DNA of 17,387 nucleotides. Origin: Actinomycetota bacterium (GTDB lineage: Bacteria; Actinomycetota; Actinomycetes; S36-B12). The notes beneath the pieces are model-generated. The model searched no databases, was not told where the DNA came from, and saw only the letters and a list, made by a program, of their open reading frames with translations. The position numbers and the translations under genes are program-made. The stretch lies in contig CANJCG010000021.1 in NCBI GenBank assembly GCA_947472655.1, forward strand, positions 1 through 17,387. The letters are read 5' to 3'. This document shows, in pieces, positions 7,864 through 14,378 of the stretch (position 1 is the first letter of the stretch; the number at the start of each line of letters is the position of its first letter).

Positions 7864-7887
7864 GTGCATGGTTTTGACTGCCTCAGC

Positions 7888-9654
7888 CTAAGGGAGAAAA
7901 CCATCTTTCACATCAGTGCCGCGCAAAGCCAAACCTCCAGCTGGATCGGGGGTGCATAGAGGGTAGGTATTCCAACATTGATCTGATTCAGTCGGAATCT
8001 GAACAGTAAGTCCACTACTCAGTGCTCGTGGCTTTGTCGGGGCCAGAGGAATTTTGGCTGACACATAGGGAATTGAAATACCTAGGTGCCACTGATGTTC
8101 AACTCTCATGGAATCGATGTTCAGTCTTGCGATTGCGCTAAACGCAACGACCAACAAAATTGGTGCGCTTGCTGCGACGATAATTGCACGGGTGCTGACC
8201 CAAGAAGCTCGTGTTGACTGCGCTGAGTCTCGGCCTTCCATGATCCGCCAAAGTACCCAGCCAATAACAGAACCAGGCACCATAAAAAGTGGGCCCCAAA
8301 TGAATCTAAACGATGGTGGCGATGCCACAAACCAGGTGGCTACCGCAATCACGCTCGGTGCGAGAACCACCACCAGACTTTTCCAGCGCATAGGCTGCTT
8401 GGCGAACCTTTGCGCTAATAACAGCATTACGAGGGAAACGAATACAAGGAGGGCGAACGCAAAAGTCTCCCACTGGTTCGGTAGACGACCAACCCAAGAC
8501 CCAATCCACTGCCAGCTTACTGCGGCATTCCAAAGATCACTGGGGTCGCGGTGATAGCCCAGAGTTGCTAACCGAGCGGGAGTTGGGTCAGCTGCTAGCC
8601 ATGGAACTGAAAATGCATGCACTGACAATGGGTACTGCAACCATCCGCTCAGTACGTAGTCACGCAATACCGCTGCAAAGCCAGCCACGATTGCGAGCGC
8701 TGCAATTAGCACGCTTGCACGTTTTACACCCGCTGTATTACTTCCACGACGGCGGCGACTCCAAACCGCAACGAGAACCACCAGAAGGGTCAGGCCAAAC
8801 GTGACCATCGTTGGGCGAAGCAGAATTAACATGATCGATAACGCCAGTGCTACTGCTCCATTGGACACCCACTCTTTTCTTTCTGCCACTGCATCAGTGA
8901 GGTATGCAACAGCCACAATGGTCACGATCATCACTGTGGAATCCTGGCTTGGACTGGTGACCCAATAGTCCGACAACGCAATAAGTGGGATGAGTGCGAT
9001 TACTAAGCCAACGAGCAAAACGTAGGTTCCTGCTGTCAATTTGCGCTGACGAAATCTCAGGAGCAGATCAACAATCGCCAAGACCACAAACAATCCGTTG
9101 AGGAGACGGAAACCATCCTCACCCCATGGGCCATTGCCCAGGAACGCTGCAAGCGGGAAGGCCGCATTGCTATAACCGAAAGCGAAATAGAGATTTGCTA
9201 ACCCAGGCACCGTCGGAAATTCACTTGCGTAATGAATTGCGCCGAGGTGATAGAGGCCTGAGTCATAGTTTGTGACTGGACCAAGCGCTGCTACGGCCAA
9301 GTACGCCACTGCTAACAGCAGCGTTCCCATGAGTACCCATTGCAGTGGGCGCGCGACTTTTGGTTCTCTACTGAAGTGGGGTTTGACAAACGTTAACCCT
9401 GCCGCACCAATAACCGCTACAAGAATGACGAATACGGCAAGTGCTTTGGCGCTGTGTAAACCAGCATTGAGATTCATCAAATACACGAAAATCGTAGTAA
9501 TCAGTACACCAAACCACAGCGCTCGTCGCGTTGCCTCTTGTGACCACTGCGTTACACCGCTAAGTCTTGCCGGAATGATTCCCAGCAATATGAAACAGCA
9601 AGAGAGAATTGCCCACGAAAGAACGACTAGTAAAGCACCCGTCAGAATCAACAT
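7888..9654 (-). CDS. LIC_10190-type polytopic membrane protein (GT-C-like)
   Basis: This 588-residue integral membrane protein has about 11-13 hydrophobic segments, the first at residues 2-27. A short loop before or within the first extracytoplasmic region carries TNYDSGLYHLGAIHY (128-142). Its D131 and the Y135-H136 pair are in the position of the catalytic-loop acid of GT-C transferases. The C-terminal soluble tail has QCWNTYPLCTPDPAGG (about 556-571), a Cys-Trp and PLCTP pattern I associate with the LIC_10190 family of glycan-locus membrane proteins. The family's reaction is not established. By topology it may transfer a sugar from a polyprenyl-phosphate donor outside the membrane. It lies 16 bases downstream of the UDP-xylose synthase gene in the same transcript. 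The ATG has no clear Shine-Dalgarno site, so coupling is likely. Confidence 0.72.
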   Translation of the reverse strand: MLILTGALLVVLSWAILSCCFILLGIIPARLSGVTQWSQEATRRALWFGVLITTIFVYLMNLNAGLHSAKALAVFVILVAVIGAAGLTFVKPHFSREPKVARPLQWVLMGTLLLAVAYLAVAALGPVTNYDSGLYHLGAIHYASEFPTVPGLANLYFAFGYSNAAFPLAAFLGNGPWGEDGFRLLNGLFVVLAIVDLLLRFRQRKLTAGTYVLLVGLVIALIPLIALSDYWVTSPSQDSTVMIVTIVAVAYLTDAVAERKEWVSNGAVALALSIMLILLRPTMVTFGLTLLVVLVAVWSRRRRGSNTAGVKRASVLIAALAIVAGFAAVLRDYVLSGWLQYPLSVHAFSVPWLAADPTPARLATLGYHRDPSDLWNAAVSWQWIGSWVGRLPNQWETFAFALLVFVSLVMLLLAQRFAKQPMRWKSLVVVLAPSVIAVATWFVASPPSFRFIWGPLFMVPGSVIGWVLWRIMEGRDSAQSTRASWVSTRAIIVAASAPILLVVAFSAIARLNIDSMRVEHQWHLGISIPYVSAKIPLAPTKPRALSSGLTVQIPTESDQCWNTYPLCTPDPAGGLALRGTDVKDGFLP

Positions 9655-9670
9655 TAAAGTCAGCGATCTA

Positions 9671-10618
9671 CTAGCTCAAGGTCGAACGAAAGAACTCAAT
9701 AGTTCGAGTTAAACCTTCGGCTAAAGGAATAGTTGGAGCCCAACCAAGCGTTTCTTTTGCACGAGTGATGTCTGGCTGGCGGCGCACGGGATCATCCTGG
9801 GGAAGTGGGAAGTAGCTAATTCCTGCCGTAGTTCCAGTCTGTTCAATGACAAGTTGCGCCAACTGGGCAATCGTAAATTCGCCAGGGTTTCCAAGGTTTA
9901 TTGGACCAGTTACTTCATCTCCACTGCTCATCATGGCAATGAGACCATCTACGAGATCGTCGATGTAACAAAAGGACCTCGTCTGCTGGCCCTCGCCGTA
10001 AACGGGTAGAGGTTGATTATTGAGAGCACTCACAACGAAGTTGGAAACAACTCGGCCGTCATACGGATGCATGCGTGGCCCATAGGTATTAAACAGACGC
10101 ACAACTTTGATTTTTAAATTGTGCTGGCGATTGTAATCAAAGAAGAGCGTTTCTGCAGCACGCTTGCCTTCGTCATAACACGCGCGAGGCCCGATTGGGT
10201 TGACGTTACCCCAGTAATCCTCTGTCTGTGGATGAACCAGTGGATCGCCGTACACCTCCGATGTTGAAGTCAAGAGAATTTTTGCACCAGTTCGCTTTGC
10301 AAGGCCCAACATGTTAATCGATCCATGCACAGCTGTCTTTGTCGTTTGTACCGGATCTCGTTGGTAGTGAATTGGGCTCGCAGGGCAGGCCAAGTGGTAA
10401 ATCTCGTCTACCTCAACATAGAGCGGGAACGTGACATCGTGACGCATCACTTCAAACCGAGGGTGGTCCAGAAGATGAGCGATGTTGTCTTTGGTCGATG
10501 AGTAGTAGTTATCGACACACAACACGTCGTAACCATCATGCAACAGACGCTCGCATAGGTGGGAGCCAATAAAGCCAGAACCACCAGTTACGAGAACACG
10601 CCCTGTGGCGATAGTCAT
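9671..10618 (-). CDS. uxs: UDP-glucuronate decarboxylase (UDP-xylose synthase)
   Basis: This 315-residue cytosolic extended-SDR enzyme converts UDP-glucuronate to UDP-xylose and CO2 using bound NAD (EC 4.1.1.35). The NAD loop is VTGGSGFIGSH at 10-20. VDNYYSSTKDNIAHLL (35-50) and the HDVTFPLYVEVDEIYHLACPASPIHYQ region are close to textbook UXS sequence. The catalytic segment is STSEVYGDP (118-126, with E121), then CYDEGKRAAE with Y148 and K152. The RLFNTYGPRM and QTRSFCYIDDLVDGL blocks follow. The length is normal for bacterial UXS. The start is secure: GGAGGAGG at 10624-10631 is five bases upstream and the ATG overlaps the previous stop (ATGA). The gene implies xylose, or a sugar made from UDP-xylose, in the glycan. 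UDP-glucose dehydrogenase, needed for its substrate, is not in the window. Confidence 0.95.
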   Translation of the reverse strand: MTIATGRVLVTGGSGFIGSHLCERLLHDGYDVLCVDNYYSSTKDNIAHLLDHPRFEVMRHDVTFPLYVEVDEIYHLACPASPIHYQRDPVQTTKTAVHGSINMLGLAKRTGAKILLTSTSEVYGDPLVHPQTEDYWGNVNPIGPRACYDEGKRAAETLFFDYNRQHNLKIKVVRLFNTYGPRMHPYDGRVVSNFVVSALNNQPLPVYGEGQQTRSFCYIDDLVDGLIAMMSSGDEVTGPINLGNPGEFTIAQLAQLVIEQTGTTAGISYFPLPQDDPVRRQPDITRAKETLGWAPTIPLAEGLTRTIEFFRSTLS

Positions 10619-11538
10619 GAAATCCTCCTCCGACGCTGCTTACGGTACTGATCTGCCTGACCCAACATGCCACGCCACGTGGCTCTGAAGTGGTGCTGCC
10701 GGGTCCAACGGTCAGCTTTATGGTCCAATTCCACGGGCACATCCAGCATTGGCAGCTTCATCGGCTGAATTTGCTCAAGCTCATTTCGATCTTCAAGAGT
10801 ATGCGTGGCATCTTCTCCAAAACCAATATTTTGGATCAGGTTCACATTGCTCGTGACTGTGTACTGATGCGAAACCATGCTGGCAAGCACTAACTGACCG
10901 TCCCAGGTGTCGACTTCTTTTCGTGCGAGCAACTCAAACGTACTTGCCCAATACACAGTCGATGGAAGTGAATGGCCGGCTCGAGCCCAAAGTTTGTTGA
11001 TCGGCAGTTGCTTACGCCAGCCGGCAATGTCAAGTTGATGTCGTTCCCATGATCGGCGCCACGTGGCCCAACCCCAGATGTGCGGAACTTGAGAGAATCT
11101 GTAGGGATTTTCAGGATGGGTTTGTGCTTCAGGAGGAACAAAGTTGCAACCCGAGATCGCGAATACTCGTTCATGAGCTTCATAACGATTCAAAAGTTCA
11201 GTGCAGTAAGGAAAGAAGCTCGGGTCCGGAATGATGTCGTCTTCCAGAATAATTCCGCGCTCTTCATGTTGGAAGAACCATGAAATTGCTGTTGATACTC
11301 CCAAGCCACAACCAAGATTTGATTCCTGAAAATTTGATTTGACCTCACATCGCCAATCAATGGTTGAAATCAAATCCTTGCAGGCTTGAACTTTCTCGAA
11401 TTCGTGTTCACGATGCTCACGAGGACCATCGATAGCCACATAGATTTTCTCGGGTTGAACTTCACGAAGTCGTTGCAAGAGAGCCTGAAGGTGATCAGGG
11501 CGATTAAACGCCATGATCAAAATCGGCTCACTCGTCAC
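10615..11538 (-). CDS. GT-A fold glycosyltransferase
   Basis: This 307-residue soluble protein has a nucleotide-diphospho-sugar transferase fold. It starts with PILIMAFNRPDHLQALLQRL (5-24) and IYVAIDGPR (32-40). The metal-binding motif is IILEDDIIPDPSFF (96-109, EDD at 99-101). AISGCNFVPP and HIWGWATWRRSWERH follow; the latter is typical of the GT2-like/HlpA-like transferases of glycan loci. The C-terminal tail is basic (RKQRRRR), suggesting contact with the membrane. The start is GTG 11538, supported by GAGGGAGA at 11542-11549. It overlaps the end of the DUF2304 gene by 11 bases, and its own stop overlaps the UXS start, so the run is tightly coupled. Donor and acceptor are unknown; UDP-xylose is an obvious candidate by position only. 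Confidence 0.82.
   Translation of the reverse strand: MTSEPILIMAFNRPDHLQALLQRLREVQPEKIYVAIDGPREHREHEFEKVQACKDLISTIDWRCEVKSNFQESNLGCGLGVSTAISWFFQHEERGIILEDDIIPDPSFFPYCTELLNRYEAHERVFAISGCNFVPPEAQTHPENPYRFSQVPHIWGWATWRRSWERHQLDIAGWRKQLPINKLWARAGHSLPSTVYWASTFELLARKEVDTWDGQLVLASMVSHQYTVTSNVNLIQNIGFGEDATHTLEDRNELEQIQPMKLPMLDVPVELDHKADRWTRQHHFRATWRGMLGQADQYRKQRRRRIS
10624..10631 (-). promoter_or_regulatory. Strong Shine-Dalgarno site of the UDP-xylose synthase gene
   Basis: GGAGGAGG lies five bases before the UXS ATG, inside the end of the upstream glycosyltransferase gene. It is the strongest ribosome site I see in the window and may keep UXS expression high within the operon. Confidence 0.75.
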
Positions 11539-11881
11539 GGTTCTCCCTCAATTCCCTTATTTCTTCATGTAATAACGCAACTTCTTCAGCGAGTCTGCGA
11601 ATGCGTGCCTCGTGTCTGCTCAACTCATGGCTTAGCTGAACACTCACTAAAACAAGCAGTACAGCTAGTACGAAGAACACAAGGTTGACCGGATAGGCAA
11701 CACCAACTTTGGTCGCAACCCAATTCAGCGAATCAGGAATAAGCGCGAAAACTAATGCTACAAACGAAAAGAACAGCCAAAGCACTGCATACTTCTCGCG
11801 CAGTGCGCCCTTGCGCAACATATTGAGTACGAAGAGAAAAGTTACGACGGCAGTGATACCTGCCAAAATATTCGCGGTCAC
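11528..11881 (-). CDS. DUF2304 small membrane protein
   Basis: This 117-residue protein has three hydrophobic segments, at about residues 4-20, 31-48 and 63-82. A charged helix at 83-115 (SHELSRHEARIRRLAEEVALLHEE) follows and should form a coiled coil. The layout and the KYAVLWLFFSFVALVFALIPD and NLVFFVLAVLLVLVSVQLS segments match DUF2304. Genes of this family typically sit beside a DPM1-like glycosyltransferase, as here. The GTG start overlaps the GT2 stop (GTGA), so the two are made together. No function is established. I infer that it anchors the soluble transferase to the membrane through the coiled coil, or helps move the lipid-linked sugar. It overlaps the next gene by 11 bases. Confidence 0.85.
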   Translation of the reverse strand: MTANILAGITAVVTFLFVLNMLRKGALREKYAVLWLFFSFVALVFALIPDSLNWVATKVGVAYPVNLVFFVLAVLLVLVSVQLSHELSRHEARIRRLAEEVALLHEEIRELRENRDE

Positions 11882-12603
11882 GCTGCGTCACCCTTCGGAG
11901 TTTTCCTAGAGCGAGTGGCAGTAGCGACGATGGCTAAGGTCGCACGCCCTAAATACAGCGCTGACCAAATTGCATTCTTACTTGGGCGGCCCGCCTGACG
12001 AAAATACATCGTCACCGGCGTCTCTTTGATCACAAGCCCGTTGCGGATCGCTATCGCCAGCGAACCAACAGTGTCACCGAGGTAATCGGCTGGATAGTCC
12101 ACCGCGAAGAGAGCAATCGCTTTTGGCCCGGCACTACGAAAACCAGAAGTTGGGTCAGAAATCTTGCCTTTGTTCATACGACTCAGTGACTTAGATAGCA
12201 AGACCATCGCCCAGCGGCGCGGTCCACCAACGAAATACATGGAGTCAGGATGGAAGCGTGTTCCCACCACAACATCCGCATCTGCAAGACCGTCCAGGAC
12301 TCGGTCAAGATCCGCTGGGTCATGCTGACCATCGGCATCAACTTGAACCATCGCTTGGTAGCCCCCACGTTGGGCGTGAAGGAAGGCTGTGCGCATCGCT
12401 CCACCAACACCCACATTGAAGGGCAGTGAGACCACAGTTGCCCCAGCTGCCCTGGCCACTTCGGCCGTGGAGTCTGAAGATCCGTCATTCACGACCAAAA
12501 TATCGGCATCTGGGCGATGCTCTCGTACTTTGGCAATGACATCCGCAATGGACCCTTCTTCATTCCAAGCTGGAATAGCGACGAGGGCTCCACGGATTGT
12601 CAT
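11878..12603 (-). CDS. GT2 polyprenyl-phosphate glycosyltransferase (DPM1-like)
   Basis: This 241-residue GT2 enzyme resembles dolichyl/polyprenyl-phosphate mannosyl- or glucosyltransferases. These move a sugar from a nucleotide donor to a lipid phosphate at the cytoplasmic membrane face. Visible motifs are LVAIPAWNEEGSIADVI (7-23), ILVVNDGSSDST (35-46), NVGVGGAMRTAF (63-74), the metal motif QVDADGQHDP (87-96, DAD at 89-91), and DPTSGFRS in the acceptor half. It lacks the C-terminal transmembrane helices of GtrB-type enzymes; the adjoining DUF2304 gene, overlapping by four bases, may supply the membrane part. No strong Shine-Dalgarno site precedes the ATG; a TAGCGT hexamer nine bases upstream is only a weak -10 candidate. 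The transferred sugar is unknown. Confidence 0.88.
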   Translation of the reverse strand: MTIRGALVAIPAWNEEGSIADVIAKVREHRPDADILVVNDGSSDSTAEVARAAGATVVSLPFNVGVGGAMRTAFLHAQRGGYQAMVQVDADGQHDPADLDRVLDGLADADVVVGTRFHPDSMYFVGGPRRWAMVLLSKSLSRMNKGKISDPTSGFRSAGPKAIALFAVDYPADYLGDTVGSLAIAIRNGLVIKETPVTMYFRQAGRPSKNAIWSALYLGRATLAIVATATRSRKTPKGDAA

Positions 12604-12656
12604 GATGGACCAACGCTAGTCGAAAGCCCTCACGCATCCCTCATGGACACCAATTC

Positions 12657-13337
12657 TCATCTGGACTTACTGAACCAGCCGCGCTGTTTCCCAGCAGATT
12701 TACCCGTCACTGGTGCCGAGCGCGGCAGAAGCCTTCCCCGCTCAAATACGACGCAGCTGTCATAAAAATGCATGGACATCGTAGATTTCGTGAAGTCAGT
12801 AGGGGTTACCGCCCCGCGGGTCCATTCCGCATTGAGTTCATCGACGAGGCCCTTGGCTAACTCGATAAATGAGTTCGGGTGACCTAGTCCACCGCCATAG
12901 TCATCCCAATACGCAGTGTGCATATCTTCTACGAAATAGACCCCGTTCGGGGAAGTGCGGGGATACAGGTATTCAAATGTTGGCCGCACATGACTCATGT
13001 TGTGACTTCCATCATCGATCACGATGTCGGGCGTGCCAAATTCGTCAAGGATTCCCTGAAGGAACTGCGCATCTGACTGATCCCCAATTCGAATTTCGAT
13101 TTGGTCTTCAGCAAGTGTTGAACATTCGGGATTTATGTCAATCCCTACTATCTGTGCGTGTGGACCAAAGAATTGCTTCCACATTTGCAGCGAACCACCA
13201 CTATTTACCCCGATTTCCAATACGAAAATCGGCCGGTTCACGAACCGTGAGAAATGCTGCTCATACGCAGGGAAGTAGTGCTTCCACTTGCACATTTCTT
13301 TGTCATCGTTCGACACGAAGTAAGACCAGAGTGACAT
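12657..13337 (-). CDS. MycE/CmcI-like class I methyltransferase
   Basis: This 226-residue protein resembles the macrocin/rhamnosyl O-methyltransferase and cephalosporin-hydroxylase (CmcI/MycE) group, which methylates sugar hydroxyls. SAM motif I is VLEIGVNSGGSLQMW at 39-53. The next acidic position is GIDINPE (65-71). IVIDDGSHNMSH (105-116) and GVYFVEDMHTAYW (132-144) carry the aspartates and histidines that bind metal and substrate in this group. The extra C-terminal stretch (about 205-226) is basic and probably flexible. The ATG start has GAGGTG at 13341-13346, three bases upstream. A 100-base spacer precedes it, with TATACT as a possible -10, so it may be transcribed separately. Sugar O-methylation is a family inference; the position methylated is unknown. 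Confidence 0.8.
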   Translation of the reverse strand: MSLWSYFVSNDDKEMCKWKHYFPAYEQHFSRFVNRPIFVLEIGVNSGGSLQMWKQFFGPHAQIVGIDINPECSTLAEDQIEIRIGDQSDAQFLQGILDEFGTPDIVIDDGSHNMSHVRPTFEYLYPRTSPNGVYFVEDMHTAYWDDYGGGLGHPNSFIELAKGLVDELNAEWTRGAVTPTDFTKSTMSMHFYDSCVVFERGRLLPRSAPVTGKSAGKQRGWFSKSR

Positions 13338-13437
13338 TCACACCTCATTCGCCCTAGCTAGGTTCCGTAGGAAAAGTGAGTATAAACTACAGGACGTCGC
13401 CGAAGTTTGTGGCAATACAGGAATTATTATCGCGGTT

Positions 13438-14280
13438 TTACAATCTTGAGTGACTGCCCTCGATCGCGATAGAGATTCCTCGTCGCTCATCGACCAACCC
13501 AAAGATTTCCGGAACGGACCCGTCAACGAAGACGTCTGAATACGTGACATCAGCAAATTGCTTTTCCAGCTGAGGCAAGAGTTCACTTGTAAATGTGGTC
13601 ACAGACTTGTCTTTAATCCAGACGATCGCCTGCGGGTTATCGTCTGGCTTGTGTGTTGTGACAGTGCAAAATCCGAGTTCAGGATGACCCTGCGCTATTG
13701 CCAGAATCACCTTAAATACATCGCCTTGCCAGCGCCCATCGGTGATTCCTGCTGCATCTTTCATGAGCAACGCCTGATCCCAATCCGGAAATGCAGCCAG
13801 CTCATCATCCGGAACCACGTCATCAATAACAATAATTGTTTCCTTATCCGAGTGGCGAAGTACATTAATCAGATCGCGATAAGTTTGCTGCCATTGATGA
13901 AGTCCATCGAGGAAAACCAAATTAAACTTTTGCGAGGCTTGAAGTTCATTAAAAAAGCTATCAGAATCTTGAGAATAGAACTTCAACCCTTTCGGCAATT
14001 TGTCGGTATTAAACTGAGGTGTTGGATCTACTCCCCACCGATGTAGCACTTTGATCTGCTCAAGAGTCAAGCCTTGTGCAACTCCAACTTCCAGGTAGTT
14101 TTCACAGACCCGCATCTCACTGGCAAGGGCGTTTAGGCGCCTCGCACTCATTCCCACGGGTAACTTATTTGATGGTTTCGCCAAAACACGAACTCTGGCT
14201 GTGCTTTGTGTGCGCGAAATGAGAGGTGCCACGAATGCACTCAACTTGGCACGGATTAATGCCCAAATACCAACAGACAT
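13438..14280 (-). CDS. Class I SAM methyltransferase-like protein
   Basis: This 280-residue protein has a Methyltransf_24-like core: NYLEVGVAQGLTLEQI (61-76, motif I), an acidic position at GVD (83-85), NLVFLDGLHQWQQTYRDL (120-137) and TIIVIDDVVPDDE (148-160). The D/DGLH/IDD pattern is shared with the CmcI/MycE-like enzymes. The C-terminal third (FKVILAIAQGHPELGFCTV onward) I do not recognise beyond this. The frame reaches an ATG at 14304, but ATG 14280 has GGGAGAGA at 14282-14289 immediately upstream and is preferred. Residues 5-20 are a hydrophobic/amphipathic stretch that could touch the membrane. Gene composition is uneven: hand-counted lines vary from 28% to 53% GC. The substrate is unknown; a glycan or a sugar-linked lipid is likely from context. 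Confidence 0.75.
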   Translation of the reverse strand: MSVGIWALIRAKLSAFVAPLISRTQSTARVRVLAKPSNKLPVGMSARRLNALASEMRVCENYLEVGVAQGLTLEQIKVLHRWGVDPTPQFNTDKLPKGLKFYSQDSDSFFNELQASQKFNLVFLDGLHQWQQTYRDLINVLRHSDKETIIVIDDVVPDDELAAFPDWDQALLMKDAAGITDGRWQGDVFKVILAIAQGHPELGFCTVTTHKPDDNPQAIVWIKDKSVTTFTSELLPQLEKQFADVTYSDVFVDGSVPEIFGLVDERRGISIAIEGSHSRL

Positions 14281-14281
14281 G

Positions 14282-14289
14282 TCTCTCCC
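14282..14289 (-). promoter_or_regulatory. Shine-Dalgarno site that fixes the start at 14280
   Basis: GGGAGAGA on the minus strand sits immediately upstream of ATG 14280, with GGGAG four bases away. It lies within the frame of the longer 14304 start, which has no site of its own. Confidence 0.65.
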
Positions 14290-14346
14290 AAATTTGTTAT
14301 GCAAGAACGAAAGATCACCCTACAGCAGGCTTACAGGATTCAGATG

Positions 14347-14375
14347 AGTTGTCGAACTTGAATTTGAAGTTGTCG
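14347..14375. repeat. Two direct AGTTGTCG repeats and an inverted repeat upstream of the methyltransferase
   Basis: AGTTGTCG occurs at 14347-14354 and 14368-14375, exactly 21 bases apart (two DNA turns). Between and overlapping them, AACTT (14355-14359) and AAGTT (14367-14371) form an inverted repeat. The site lies about 70-95 bases upstream of the minus-strand start at 14280, so it could be a regulator site. There is no T-tract, so it is not an intrinsic terminator for the upstream gene. Confidence 0.3.
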
Positions 14376-14378
14376 CAC

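Noticed and set aside
8108..8554. Plus-strand open frame of 148 residues
   Set aside because: It is antisense to the membrane protein gene; the minus strand gives consistent membrane helices and family motifs, the plus strand does not.
12869..13357. Plus-strand open frame of 162 residues
   Set aside because: It is antisense to the MycE/CmcI-like methyltransferase, rich in C, H and R as expected of a shadow frame, and has no domain.
13558..14046. Plus-strand open frame of 162 residues
   Set aside because: It is a shadow of the minus-strand methyltransferase, which has clear SAM motifs; no recognisable domain is visible in the shadow.
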